The translations under genes were made by a program, and so were the position numbers. The notes beneath the pieces were generated by a model that saw only the letters and a program-made list of their open reading frames with translations, was not told where the DNA came from and did no database searches. A stretch of DNA of 19,385 bases from DASXSB01 sp036506275 (GTDB lineage Bacteria > Methylomirabilota > Methylomirabilia > Rokubacteriales > CSP1-6). This document shows positions 7,727-15,253 of this stretch, in pieces; positions within the stretch are counted from its first letter, which is position 1, and each line of letters opens with the position of its first letter. The stretch is from positions 1-19,385 of the forward strand of contig DASXSB010000067.1 in assembly GCA_036506275.1 (NCBI GenBank). Reading direction: 5' to 3'.

Positions 7727-8811
7727 CAGTTCTTCGCGGTGGCGAAGGCGGGCATCACCTCGCGCGCGAACAGGCGCAGGCTCGCGAGGACATCGGCCTG
7801 CGGGATCACCTCCAGCGTGTTGAGGAGGAAGTTCACGCGATCGACGCCGACCGATTCCCAGCGCTTGAGCGCGGTCGTGATGCGCGCCGGCCCCCCGAGA
7901 CACAGCCCATCGCCTCCCTGCGCGCTCGCGTCGGGGCCGGTGGCCTGGCGCCGGAGCTGGGGCAGGAGCCCGAGCGACTGGTAGGACTTCGAGGGATACG
8001 CCTCCCGCGCGGAGATGAGCTGCGAGGCGAGATAGTTGAACGTATCGGCCATCCGGCGCCCGGTGGCGAGACCGCGCGCGTCGTCCTCGTCGCAGTAGAG
8101 GAAGTTCACCGTGTTGACCTGGTCGTTGACGAATTCGCCGACCGGCGTGCAGAGCTGGATGCGACGCCGGTACTCGGCGATCCGCTTCTCCTGCTCCGCG
8201 AACTGGCCGAACGTCAACCCGAGGCTGCCGAGGCCGCGGTCGGCGGCGTCCAGCTCGGTGCCGGGCGTGGTGACGGCAACCCACAGCGGAGGGTGCGGCT
8301 TCTGGTACACGCGGGGGATGATCGTGCGCGACGGCATCGACCAGAACTCCCCGTCGTAGGAAAACCGCTCGGACGTCCACATCCGCGGCAGACAGCGCAC
8401 GAACTCATCCCAGCTCTTCTTGGTGAGGTCGGGGTTCGCGTTGAAGCCCGCCAGCTCCGTCCACGTCGCGGAGCGGCCGGTGCCGACCTCGAGGCGGCCG
8501 CCGGAGAGGATGTCGAGCACCGCCGTGCGCTCGGCGATCTTGATCGGATGATTGAACTCGGGGACGCACACGATGATGCCGTGCCCGACGCGGATCCGAC
8601 GCGTCACCATCGCGCACGCGGTCAGGAACAGCTCGGGCGCGGGACAGTGCGAGTATTCCTCCAGGAAATGGTGCTCGACCGCCCACACCTGGTCGAAGCC
8701 GAGCTCGTCCGCCAGCTTCACCTGCTCGAGGGCGTTCTCGTACACGATGCGCTCGGACTCACGCGTCCACGGCCGCGGGACTGACAACTCGAAGAAGAGG
8801 CCGAACTTCAT
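7726..8811 (-). CDS. LLM-class flavin-dependent oxidoreductase (luciferase-like monooxygenase)
   Basis: The 361-residue product is a bacterial luciferase-like TIM-barrel protein expected to use reduced FMN or F420. It begins MKFGLFFEL, and shows AVEHHFLEEYSHCPAPE near residues 44-60, RIRVGHGIIV near 72-81, and DILSGGRLEVGTGRS near 99-113, all family landmarks. The ATG at 8811-8809 overlaps the adenosyltransferase stop as ATGA; a longer frame to 9102 is an out-of-frame read of that gene. Its place ahead of the ADC-like gene and the Liv importer suggests that it oxidises the imported compound or a derivative. The family is too broad for a substrate call. Confidence 0.9.
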   Translation of the reverse strand: MKFGLFFELSVPRPWTRESERIVYENALEQVKLADELGFDQVWAVEHHFLEEYSHCPAPELFLTACAMVTRRIRVGHGIIVCVPEFNHPIKIAERTAVLDILSGGRLEVGTGRSATWTELAGFNANPDLTKKSWDEFVRCLPRMWTSERFSYDGEFWSMPSRTIIPRVYQKPHPPLWVAVTTPGTELDAADRGLGSLGLTFGQFAEQEKRIAEYRRRIQLCTPVGEFVNDQVNTVNFLYCDEDDARGLATGRRMADTFNYLASQLISAREAYPSKSYQSLGLLPQLRRQATGPDASAQGGDGLCLGGPARITTALKRWESVGVDRVNFLLNTLEVIPQADVLASLRLFAREVMPAFATAKN

Positions 8812-9437
8812 GCGGACGGCGGCCGCGGCGCGCGCCGTCGGTCGTGGGACTGGAGGCCGCGCTCCCACAGGTATTCTTTTTCGCCGAGGTGCTTGCCCAC
8901 CCAGCGGCCGAGGACGAAGAACACGTCGCTGAGCCGGTTGACGTAGCGCAGCGGCCACTCCCCGATCGGCTCCACGCGGGAGAGGCGGAGCAGCTCGCGC
9001 TCGGCGCGGCGACACACCGTGCGCGCCTGGTGGAGAAAGCCGCTGATGCGGCCGCCGCCGGGCAGGGTGAACGACTTCAGCGGCGTCAGATCGCCCTGGC
9101 ACTCGTCCATCAGCTGCTCGAGCGCGGTGACCTGCGCCTCCCCCACTTTGAACATCCCCTCGTACTCGGCGCCGGGCGGCGTGGCGAGCTCACTGCCGAG
9201 ATCGAAGAGCTCGTTCTGGATGCGCCGGAGGACGTCGTCGAGCCAGCGATGGCGCTCGCCTTCGGAAAGCCGCTCTTCGTTGAAGACGCGCACGAGCCCG
9301 ACCACGGCGTTGAGCTCGTCGATGGTGCCGTAGGCGACGATGCGCGGTGAGTCCTTGGGAACGCGCGTGCCGCCCACGAGCGCGGTCTCCCCGCGGTCGC
9401 CCGTGCGCGTGTACACGCGTGTGATGCTGATCGGCAT
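8808..9437 (-). CDS. PduO-type cob(I)alamin adenosyltransferase
   Basis: The 209-residue product would transfer the adenosyl group of ATP to cob(I)alamin to make adenosylcobalamin. The N-terminal nucleotide-binding motif is TRTGDRGET (10-18), followed by YGTIDELNAVVGL (36-48). The C-terminal helices carry ARTVCRRAERE (138-148) and NRLSDVFFVLGRW (167-179), with the Arg and Asp used by this family. The ATG at 9437-9435 has GGGGAGG about seven bases upstream; an in-frame ATG five codons earlier would place that ribosome site inside the gene. A TAGAAT -10-like element at 9481-9476 may drive the whole minus-strand block, but no good -35 is visible. It is the first gene of that block. Confidence 0.93.
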   Translation of the reverse strand: MPISITRVYTRTGDRGETALVGGTRVPKDSPRIVAYGTIDELNAVVGLVRVFNEERLSEGERHRWLDDVLRRIQNELFDLGSELATPPGAEYEGMFKVGEAQVTALEQLMDECQGDLTPLKSFTLPGGGRISGFLHQARTVCRRAERELLRLSRVEPIGEWPLRYVNRLSDVFFVLGRWVGKHLGEKEYLWERGLQSHDRRRAPRPPSA

Positions 9438-9518
9438 GGAGATCCTCCCCACCCTGCCCCGCCGCAGGCCTCCGTATTCTACTTGAAGCGGTCACCGGTG
9501 CCCGGGGATGATGCAGCG

Positions 9519-10709
9519 GTGACGTCGCGCCCACGCGCGGTTCTCGGCACCGCCGCCGGCACCCACTTCGTGCACGACGGGTTCGCGGACGTCCTCTACG
9601 TCCTTCTGCCGCTGTGGGCCTCCGAGTTCGCGCTCAGGTTCGCCCAGGTCGGATTCCTCCGCACCGCGTACACGGGCGGCATGTCGCTCTTCCAGCTTCC
9701 GGCGGGATTCCTCGCCGAGCGCTGGGGCGAGCGACGGTTGCTGGCGGCGGGGACCGCGGTCACGGCGTGTGGTTTCATCGCCTTCGGCGCCGCGGGGGGA
9801 TTCGGCTCCCTCGTCCTGCTCCTGGTGGCCGCGGGCCTGGGATCGGGCGTGCAGCATCCGCTGTCGTCGTCGCTGGTGTCCGGCGCCTACGAGAGCGGGC
9901 GCCGACGGGCCGCGCTCGGCACGTACAACTTTTCGGGTGACCTCGGCAAGGTGGCGGTGCCGGCGGTGGTCGCCCTCGCCACGACCGTCGTGGGCTGGCG
10001 GGCCGCCTCCGCCGCCTACGGCGTGATCGGCCTCGCGGCCGCCGTCGTGATCTTCGGCGTTCTTGGCCGCCTGGGTGCGGGTGACCGGCCCGCATCACCG
10101 TCGCCGACGGCCGGCGTGGAACCGGCGGCGGCGGGCTGGGGAATCGTGGATCGGCGCGGCTTCGCGTCGCTCTCCGCCATCGGCATCGTCGACAATGGCA
10201 CGCGCACCGCGTTCCTGACGTTCCTCCCCTTCGCGCTGATCGCCAAAGGACTGTCGGTGGCGGGCGTGGGCGGCGCGCTCGCCCTCGTCTTCGCGGGGGG
10301 CGCCATCGGGAAATTCGTGTGCGGGGTGATCGCGGAACGCGTGGGCGTGATCCGCACCGTGGTCGTGACGGAAGCGGTCACCGCGATCGGGATCCTGGCC
10401 ATCGTGGCCGCACCACTGCCGGTGGCGCTCGCGGTTCTCCCCGCCCTCGGCGTCGCGCTGAACGGCACCTCGTCCGTGCTCTACGCCACCGTCGCCGACC
10501 TCGTGGCGCCCGCGCGGCGCTCGCGCGCGTACGGCCTCTACTACACGCTCAGCATCGGCGCGTCCGCCGTCGCGCCCAGCATCTATGGGGTGGTCAGCGA
10601 CGCCTTCGGGGTGACGGCGACGCTGACTGTTACGGGCGTGCTGGTGCTGGTGACGATTCCCCTGTGTCTGGCTTTGCGTCCGTCGGTGCTGGCCGGGGCG
10701 CGGGCGTAG
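9519..10709 (+). CDS. MFS transporter, fosmidomycin-resistance (Fsr)-like
   Basis: The product of about 396 residues is a twelve-helix major facilitator, probably a proton-driven exporter in the inner membrane. The N-terminal THFVHDGFADVLYVLLPLW, the loop FLAERWGERRLLAAG (MFS motif A region) and GLGSGVQHPLSSSLVSGAY, followed by GRRRAALGTYNFSGDLGK, resemble Fsr-type efflux proteins. The start is uncertain: GTG at 9519 puts the first helix close to the N-terminus, but in-frame GTG 9498 and TTG 9483 are possible and none has a clear ribosome site. The last 12 codons (RPSVLAGARA region) lie inside the 57-bp repeat array, and the final 80 bases overlap the convergent repeat-tail gene. Divergent from the adenosyltransferase gene. 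Confidence 0.9.
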   Translation: MTSRPRAVLGTAAGTHFVHDGFADVLYVLLPLWASEFALRFAQVGFLRTAYTGGMSLFQLPAGFLAERWGERRLLAAGTAVTACGFIAFGAAGGFGSLVLLLVAAGLGSGVQHPLSSSLVSGAYESGRRRAALGTYNFSGDLGKVAVPAVVALATTVVGWRAASAAYGVIGLAAAVVIFGVLGRLGAGDRPASPSPTAGVEPAAAGWGIVDRRGFASLSAIGIVDNGTRTAFLTFLPFALIAKGLSVAGVGGALALVFAGGAIGKFVCGVIAERVGVIRTVVVTEAVTAIGILAIVAAPLPVALAVLPALGVALNGTSSVLYATVADLVAPARRSRAYGLYYTLSIGASAVAPSIYGVVSDAFGVTATLTVTGVLVLVTIPLCLALRPSVLAGARA

Positions 10710-11526
10710 ACGATTCCGAGGTGCCCGGCTTGACGTCGGCCGGTGCCGGTCGCGCTGCGGGCGCCGGCGAGTCCCCGATCGCCGGCTTTGCCTCCGTCGG
10801 CGCCGTCGCGGGCGCGGGGGACTCTGGCTTTGCATCCGCCGGTGCTGACGGAAGGACGGGCGTGGACGATCCCGCTGTCCCCGTCTTCACGTCCGTCGCC
10901 GCCGGCCGCGGCGCCGGCGCGGGCGAGGCCGCTCTTCCCGCCTTCACGTCGGTCGGCACCGGCCGCGGCGCCGACGGTTCCGCGGGCGCCTTCGTCGCCG
11001 CCGGTGCCGGCGGCGCGGGCGTAGCGGCGGGCTTGCTCTCGCCGCCGAGGACCGTGCGCGCGCGCACCGTGAAGCTGGTCACCCGCCAGTCCGCGTCGCG
11101 GCCGAGGAGGGCGCGGATCCCGTAGCGCTTCTTGACCTCGACGCCGATGGTGGCGCCTCCGCCGTCGAACACGGCTTCCGTCATGTAGAGGAAGGTGGCG
11201 TGGCTCTCGCGGGGATCGAAGAGCTTGACGTCCGCGCTCTCCTGCCACGACCCCGTGTACGCCTTGAGATGGCCGAGACGCTTCGCGGACGTCGCGAACA
11301 CCTTGTCCAGCTCGTCCCGGCTGATAGCCGAAAGGAGGTCCGGGCTGGCGTGGTCGACGAGGTCCTGCACGTCCCACGACTTCACGATCTTCGGCACCGT
11401 CTCGTCCACGAACGCCTTGCTGTCGGGACCGAGCTGGATGGCGAAGGAGACGCCGACGGCGGTGGCGACGCCCATGAGGATCACCGCCACCAGCACGAGC
11501 GTCCAGAAACCCCAGATCGATTTCAT
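10630..11526 (-). CDS. Membrane-anchored protein with Pro/Ala-rich 19-residue repeat tail, function unknown
   Basis: The 298-residue product has one N-terminal membrane segment (about 6-28), a soluble domain of about 150 residues with no family I recognise, and a low-complexity tail of about 130 residues rich in Pro, Ala, Lys and Thr. The tail repeats a 19-residue unit of the type K-x-G/I-x-x-x-S-x-P-A-P-x-x-A-x-D-A/V; four near-full units and shorter variants are visible. Orientation is probably N-in with the domain and tail outside the cytoplasm, where such tails often span or bind the cell wall. The ATG at 11526-11524 has only a weak ribosome site; the GNAT gene ends 46 bases upstream, so the two may be cotranscribed. 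The stop (TAA, 10632-10630) lies 80 bases inside the convergent MFS gene. Confidence 0.75.
   Translation of the reverse strand: MKSIWGFWTLVLVAVILMGVATAVGVSFAIQLGPDSKAFVDETVPKIVKSWDVQDLVDHASPDLLSAISRDELDKVFATSAKRLGHLKAYTGSWQESADVKLFDPRESHATFLYMTEAVFDGGGATIGVEVKKRYGIRALLGRDADWRVTSFTVRARTVLGGESKPAATPAPPAPAATKAPAEPSAPRPVPTDVKAGRAASPAPAPRPAATDVKTGTAGSSTPVLPSAPADAKPESPAPATAPTEAKPAIGDSPAPAARPAPADVKPGTSESSTPAPRPAPTDAKPDTGESSPAPARP
10673..11032. repeat. 57-bp tandem repeat array (about seven diverged copies)
   Basis: On the plus strand each copy begins with TTY followed by a TCC/TCG-GTCGG-like stretch. Copies start at 10673, 10730, 10787, 10829, 10886, 10943 and 10991. Their lengths are 57, 57, 42, 57, 57, 48 and 42 bases, always a multiple of three. 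The 57-base period equals the 19-residue period in the minus-strand protein. The first copy extends into the 3' end of the MFS gene. Copies are diverged at many positions, so the array is not freshly expanded. Confidence 0.85.
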
Positions 11527-11572
11527 GACCGCGAGCTCATGTCCCTGCCTCCTCGCCTGGCGCGCGCGAAGC

Positions 11573-12040
11573 TCACGCGAGCGTGCATTCCATGAAGAGG
11601 GCGCCCTGCACGGGGTTTTCGCGATAAGGAGGGATCGCCTTGAAGCCGAGCGCCCGGTAGAGCGCGATCGCCTCCTTCATGGACGGCAACGTGTCGAGGC
11701 GCATCCTCGTGTAACCGATGGCTCGGGCTTCGGCGATGGCGGCAGTGGCGAGGGCACGTCCCAGGGCCCGGCCGCGGAAACGGGGCCGGACGTAGAGCCG
11801 CTTCATCTCGCAGACGCCGGACTCCAGGCGACGGACGGCCACGCACCCGGCAACCTCGGCGCCCTCACGGGCGAGCAGGAGCCGGCCGGAGGGACAGGCG
11901 TAGTCGCCGGGAAGCGCGGCCACCTCGGCGGCAAAACCCTGAAAACACAGGTCGACGTCGAGGGAGGCGGCGTATTCCTCGAAGAGGGCGCGCGCTTGGC
12001 GCACATCGGCGTCGGACACGGCGGGGGTACATGTGAACAC
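11573..12040 (-). CDS. GNAT-family N-acetyltransferase
   Basis: The 155-residue product is a cytoplasmic acetyl-CoA-dependent acyltransferase. The N-terminal ARALFEEYAASLDVDLCFQG (about 17-36) and LPGDYACPSGRLLLA (43-57) are typical of a common GNAT subgroup. The acetyl-CoA pyrophosphate loop is in RLYVRPRFRGRALGRAL (81-97), and the C-terminal ALYRALGFKAIPPY (126-139) is also standard. I start at GTG 12040-12038 because homology-like sequence begins there; the longer frame to 12283 crosses the divergent DUF2231 gene. No strong ribosome site is seen, and GTG 12019 is an alternative. The substrate is not predictable. The next gene downstream starts 46 bases on. Confidence 0.85.
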   Translation of the reverse strand: MFTCTPAVSDADVRQARALFEEYAASLDVDLCFQGFAAEVAALPGDYACPSGRLLLAREGAEVAGCVAVRRLESGVCEMKRLYVRPRFRGRALGRALATAAIAEARAIGYTRMRLDTLPSMKEAIALYRALGFKAIPPYRENPVQGALFMECTLA

Positions 12041-12079
12041 AGAGCGAGAGTCACACGAAGCGGCCGAAAACGGCAAGAA

Positions 12080-12107
12080 ACGCCCTCCCCTACGGTGGGG
12101 AGAGCGT
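12080..12107. promoter_or_regulatory. 28-base dyad in the GNAT/DUF2231 intergenic region
   Basis: Bases 12085-12090 (CTCCCC) pair with 12097-12102 (GGGGAG), and after one mismatch 12080-12083 (ACGC) pair with 12104-12107 (GCGT). The loop is TACGGT. It lies 5 bases upstream of the sigma-54-like element and between divergent genes. It could be a protein-binding site or a structured leader of the GNAT transcript. Confidence 0.45.
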
Positions 12108-12112
12108 CTTGC

Positions 12113-12128
12113 TGGCACCCCCGATGCA
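12113..12128 (+). promoter_or_regulatory. Sigma-54-like (-24/-12) promoter for the DUF2231 gene
   Basis: The sequence TGGCACCCCCGATGCA matches the -24/-12 consensus TGGCACG-N4-TTGCW at 10 of 12 defined positions. The invariant GG and GC have exactly the required spacing. Transcription would start near 12139, leaving a leader of about 29 bases that contains the CGGAGG ribosome site before ATG 12168. Matches of this quality occur a few times by chance in a window this size, so the position in a short intergenic gap is the main support. Confidence 0.45.
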
Positions 12129-12167
12129 CTTCCGCCTGTACGATCAGTCTTCCCGACGGAGGACGTC

Positions 12168-12650
12168 ATGCGCACTCGAGCATCGATCGCCGACCATCCC
12201 GTCCACCCGATGCTGGTCGTCTTCCCCATCGGCCTGTTCCTGACCGCCTTCGTGTTCGACATCATGGCGGCGGCGACGGGCAATCCGGTGTGGGAGACGC
12301 TCGCGTTCTATGACATCGCCGCCGGCGTCATCGGCGCTCTCGTGGCGGCGTTACCGGGCTTCGTGGATTACTTCATGCTGCGGGGCGAGCCGCGCCGGCT
12401 CGGAACGTGGCACATGATCCTGAACCTCGGCGTGGTGGCGCTCTTCGCCGTCAACTGGTATCTGCGCACGGACGCCGGCCACCGCTGGGTGGGTGCAGGC
12501 TCCCGCGTGCCGCTCATTCTCTCGATCGTCGGCGCCGTCATCCTCGCCGTGTCCGGCTGGATCGGCGGTCACCTCGTCTACGTGCACCGGGTGGGCGTGG
12601 CCGACGAGACGGCTCGCTTCGAGGACAGACGCTCTCGGCGCGTCGCCTGA
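12168..12650 (+). CDS. DUF2231 four-helix membrane protein
   Basis: The 160-residue product begins with the DUF2231 hallmark DHPVHPMLVVFPIGLF (9-24) and has four membrane segments at about 15-36, 48-69, 83-100 and 115-138. Conserved histidines at 10, 13, 82, 135 and 140 sit near helix ends, an arrangement compatible with heme or metal binding, but no function is established that I can assign. The ATG at 12168 has CGGAGG seven to nine bases upstream. The 45 extra codons of the open frame upstream are charged and unrelated. It is monocistronic: the VOC gene ends 3 bases after its stop, on the other strand. Confidence 0.88.
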   Translation: MRTRASIADHPVHPMLVVFPIGLFLTAFVFDIMAAATGNPVWETLAFYDIAAGVIGALVAALPGFVDYFMLRGEPRRLGTWHMILNLGVVALFAVNWYLRTDAGHRWVGAGSRVPLILSIVGAVILAVSGWIGGHLVYVHRVGVADETARFEDRRSRRVA

Positions 12651-12653
12651 CGA

Positions 12654-13436
12654 TCAGCGCGGCGTCGATTTCACGAGCGCGAGCCGGGCGCCGCTCGTGC
12701 GCGCCGGATCGAGGGTGGCGCCGCTGGCCGTGGTCGTGAAGGTGACCGAATAAGGCCCGGGGCCGCGGGTCTTGACGGCTTCGGCGAGGGGCCCGCTCCC
12801 CGCTTGCGGCACGAGGAAGTCGAGCTGGTGGGGTCCGATCACGAACCGCACGCCGCTCGCCGCCAGGTCTTCCCTCACGACGCGCGCGCCCGGCGGCGCC
12901 ACCGGCGCGTACCAGCGACGTATCGCCGACTCGTCTTCGACGGCCACCGTGAGGGCGGCAACGCCGGTGACACCGTTGGCGTGGGTCGTCTCCCGCGGCA
13001 CTCGTTCGGCGCGCGGGGTCTCGTCCTCGATGATGAACGGCGCCACGCCGCGATGATCGCCGCGCGCGAGCGAGAATCGCCAGCGCACGTCATAGCCGTC
13101 GGGACGCTTTCGGTTCTTGTCCTCGGGGTCGCCGATGTTCACGCCCGCCTTCCGGAGGGCGGCGGTGTCGCCCGCGAGGTCGTCGGTCTGCATGCAGTAA
13201 TCCACGAGGCCGCCGCCGGCTTGAAGCGGCGCCCACCAGCGATGATCGGAACGCGGCTCGTAGAAGGCGATGAGCTCCAGGTACGCGCCGTCCGCGAAGG
13301 CGATGAGCACGTTGTAGGTGCCGATGCCGGTATGCCGTCCGCCCGGAACGACCGTGAAGCCAAGGTCGGCGTACGCTTTCTGGGCGGCGTCGAGATAGGG
13401 AACGGCGATCACGAGATGATCGATGCCCGTGAGCAT
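12654..13436 (-). CDS. VOC-superfamily (glyoxalase-like) protein
   Basis: The 260-residue product starts MLTGIDHLVIAVPYLDAAQK, the opening strand and helix of a glyoxalase/bleomycin-resistance/dioxygenase fold. GTYNVLIAFADGAYLELIAF follows at about 39-58. A second, weaker module begins with ALTVAVEDESAIRRWYA in the C-terminal half, so two VOC modules are likely. His7 and Glu54 are candidate metal ligands. The ATG (13436-13434) overlaps the LLM stop as TGATG. The longer frame to 13931 is an out-of-frame read of the LLM gene. Coupling to an oxidoreductase suggests a shared small-molecule pathway. Substrate unknown. Confidence 0.87.
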   Translation of the reverse strand: MLTGIDHLVIAVPYLDAAQKAYADLGFTVVPGGRHTGIGTYNVLIAFADGAYLELIAFYEPRSDHRWWAPLQAGGGLVDYCMQTDDLAGDTAALRKAGVNIGDPEDKNRKRPDGYDVRWRFSLARGDHRGVAPFIIEDETPRAERVPRETTHANGVTGVAALTVAVEDESAIRRWYAPVAPPGARVVREDLAASGVRFVIGPHQLDFLVPQAGSGPLAEAVKTRGPGPYSVTFTTTASGATLDPARTSGARLALVKSTPR

Positions 13437-14452
13437 CAGGCGGCTCCTTTCGCGAACGCGGGCGCCACCTCGGCGAGAAAGCGCTTGAGCTGTCCCTTCT
13501 GGTCCCACGAGGTGAGGCGAAGCGCGATGTGCGACAGCCCCGCGTCGACGTAGGCGCGGAGGTCGGCGATGCACCGGGCGGGCGAGCCCGCGACCGTCCA
13601 CCCCTCCACGAAGGCGGCGCTGAAGTTCGACGTGTAGTAGCGGTCCAGGAACGCTTTGCTCTCGGCAAGCGCCGCCGGGCGGTCCTCGTTGATGTTGATG
13701 TTGTGATAGAGCGCGCTGCCCAGTCGCGCCGGATCGCGTCCCTCTTCGCGCGCCATGGCGGAGATGCGCGCCCACTGGCGGCGAAACTCGTCGGGGCTGA
13801 CCTTGTTCGTCATCCAGCCGTCCGCGTACCTCGCCACCCGACGGAAGCCCTGCTCCACCGCCCCCGGGGACGCGCTCGCGCCGCCTTTCCACGTGAGGCC
13901 GGTGGGGTTGCTGGCGATCCAGATGGGGCACGGCTGCTGTACCGGCCGCGGTTCGAGCGTCACGCCGTCGAACGTGTAGAAGCGGCCGGCGTGCGACACG
14001 TTCTTCTCCGCGAAGAGCTTGCGGAGGATGACGATGCCTTCCTCCAGCCGCGCCACGCGCTCGCTTCCGCGCACGCCCATCGCGGCGTGCTCACGCGCCT
14101 GGGCGAGGCTCGCCTCGTCGGGACCGCCGAGGCAGACGGCCAGCCACGCGCGGCCGCCCGACAGCACGTCGAGACTCGCCCACTGGTGGGCGAGCATCAC
14201 GGGATGGCGGTGGACGAAGGTCGCCATGCAGCCGACGCCCAGGCGGACCCTGGTGGTGGCGCCGGCGAGGGCGGAGAGCAGCGTGACGGACTCCAGCCGC
14301 GGCTTCGCGAGGAGGCTGTCACCGACCCACACCGCATCGAACGCGCCCGACGCTTCGGCGGTGATCGTCAGCTCGATGAGATCGGAAGCGCTGATGACGC
14401 CGAGGACGACGGCGCGGTTGGCGAGGGTGAGACCGAACGAGGGGGCGGCCAT
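13436..14452 (-). CDS. LLM-class flavin-dependent oxidoreductase (second)
   Basis: The 338-residue product is a luciferase-like TIM-barrel protein. AFDAVWVGDSLLAKPRLES lies near 37-55, RVRLGVGCMATFVHRHPVMLA near 67-87, and DVLSGGRAWLAVCLGG near 94-109; the PVQQPCPIWIASNP strand is near 172-185. It differs strongly from the other LLM gene in the window and looks more like the F420 or FMN reductase branch; the cofactor cannot be settled. I use ATG 14452-14450, with GGGAGG about five bases upstream; the in-frame GTG at 14458 would overlap that site. It starts 2 bases after the DUF4197 stop. Confidence 0.9.
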   Translation of the reverse strand: MAAPSFGLTLANRAVVLGVISASDLIELTITAEASGAFDAVWVGDSLLAKPRLESVTLLSALAGATTRVRLGVGCMATFVHRHPVMLAHQWASLDVLSGGRAWLAVCLGGPDEASLAQAREHAAMGVRGSERVARLEEGIVILRKLFAEKNVSHAGRFYTFDGVTLEPRPVQQPCPIWIASNPTGLTWKGGASASPGAVEQGFRRVARYADGWMTNKVSPDEFRRQWARISAMAREEGRDPARLGSALYHNININEDRPAALAESKAFLDRYYTSNFSAAFVEGWTVAGSPARCIADLRAYVDAGLSHIALRLTSWDQKGQLKRFLAEVAPAFAKGAA

Positions 14453-14454
14453 GG

Positions 14455-15207
14455 TCACCTCCCGAAGACGTCCTTGAGCAGCTCGGTGACGCGCGCGGTC
14501 GGGTTCTTGCGGATCTTGCGCTCCTCGTCGGCGAGCACCACGAAGAGGCCGTCCAGACCCTTTCCCACGACGTACGAATCCAGATCGAAGCCTTCGAGGT
14601 TCAGGAACGGCACCGCCTTCGCGAGGCCGAGGAGCTGCTGGTAGGACCGCGTGACCCCGACCTCGTTCATGCTCTTCTCGACGACGGGGCGAAAGGCGGT
14701 GGTGAGCTGGTCCGTCGTCTTGCCCTTGAAATACTCGGTGGCGGCGGTCTCGCCGCCGCCCAGGATCCGGCGCGCGTCGTCGAACGTCATGGCCGTGATG
14801 GCGTCGCCGAAGATCGTGCGCGCGGAGGGCGCCGCTTTCTCGGCGGCGCGGTTCATGCTCAGCACGAACTCATCGACCTGGGGGCCGTAGCCCACCGCCC
14901 GCAGACCGCTCTCCAGCGTCTTCAGCTTTTCCGGCATGAGGATCTTGATCGCCTGGTTCGCGAAATATCCATCGACCTTGCCGGTGAGGTTCACCGCGTT
15001 GCGGGTTCCCACGTTGAGCGCCTCTTTCAATCCGGACGCGATGCGCTCGTCCGAGAGCCCGCTCGCGGCGGGAGAGGTCTGGGTGCCGGGAGAGGTCTGG
15101 CCGCCTATGCCGAGATCTTTGAGGAGCTTGTCCACCTGGCCGGCGGCCGGTCCGACGAACGCGGTGACGACGAAGATGACGAGGGCGGTGCGGAGGGCTC
15201 GTTTCAC
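14455..15207 (-). CDS. Exported DUF4197 protein
   Basis: The 250-residue product has a signal peptide (about 1-23, ending PAAGQ), a short Ser/Thr/Gly linker (about 35-48) and one DUF4197 domain from about 50 to the end. Recognisable stretches are RIASGLKEALNVGTRNAV (about 55-72), SMNRAAEKAAP, and the C-terminal LDGLFVVLADEERKIRKNP typical of this family. The molecular function of the family is unknown to me. The start is GTG 15207-15205 with AAGGAG about seven bases upstream. It heads an operon with the LLM and VOC genes, though those are cytoplasmic enzymes and a shared role is not obvious. Confidence 0.9.
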   Translation of the reverse strand: MKRALRTALVIFVVTAFVGPAAGQVDKLLKDLGIGGQTSPGTQTSPAASGLSDERIASGLKEALNVGTRNAVNLTGKVDGYFANQAIKILMPEKLKTLESGLRAVGYGPQVDEFVLSMNRAAEKAAPSARTIFGDAITAMTFDDARRILGGGETAATEYFKGKTTDQLTTAFRPVVEKSMNEVGVTRSYQQLLGLAKAVPFLNLEGFDLDSYVVGKGLDGLFVVLADEERKIRKNPTARVTELLKDVFGR

Positions 15208-15253
15208 GGTGTTCTCCTTGCGTGTCCCGGCGCTCCGGCGCCGGCGACGAATC

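Noticed and set aside
7726..9102. 458-residue long version of the LLM protein
   Set aside because: The extra N-terminus is the adenosyltransferase gene read in another frame; the family start MKFGLFF at 8811 is clear.
1..9437. Recent duplication of a liv operon
   Set aside because: The two LivH and two LivM proteins differ throughout and the gene orders differ, so they are separate lineages.
10673..11032. CRISPR array
   Set aside because: Units are contiguous, diverged and in frame with a coding sequence; there are no constant repeats separated by unique spacers.
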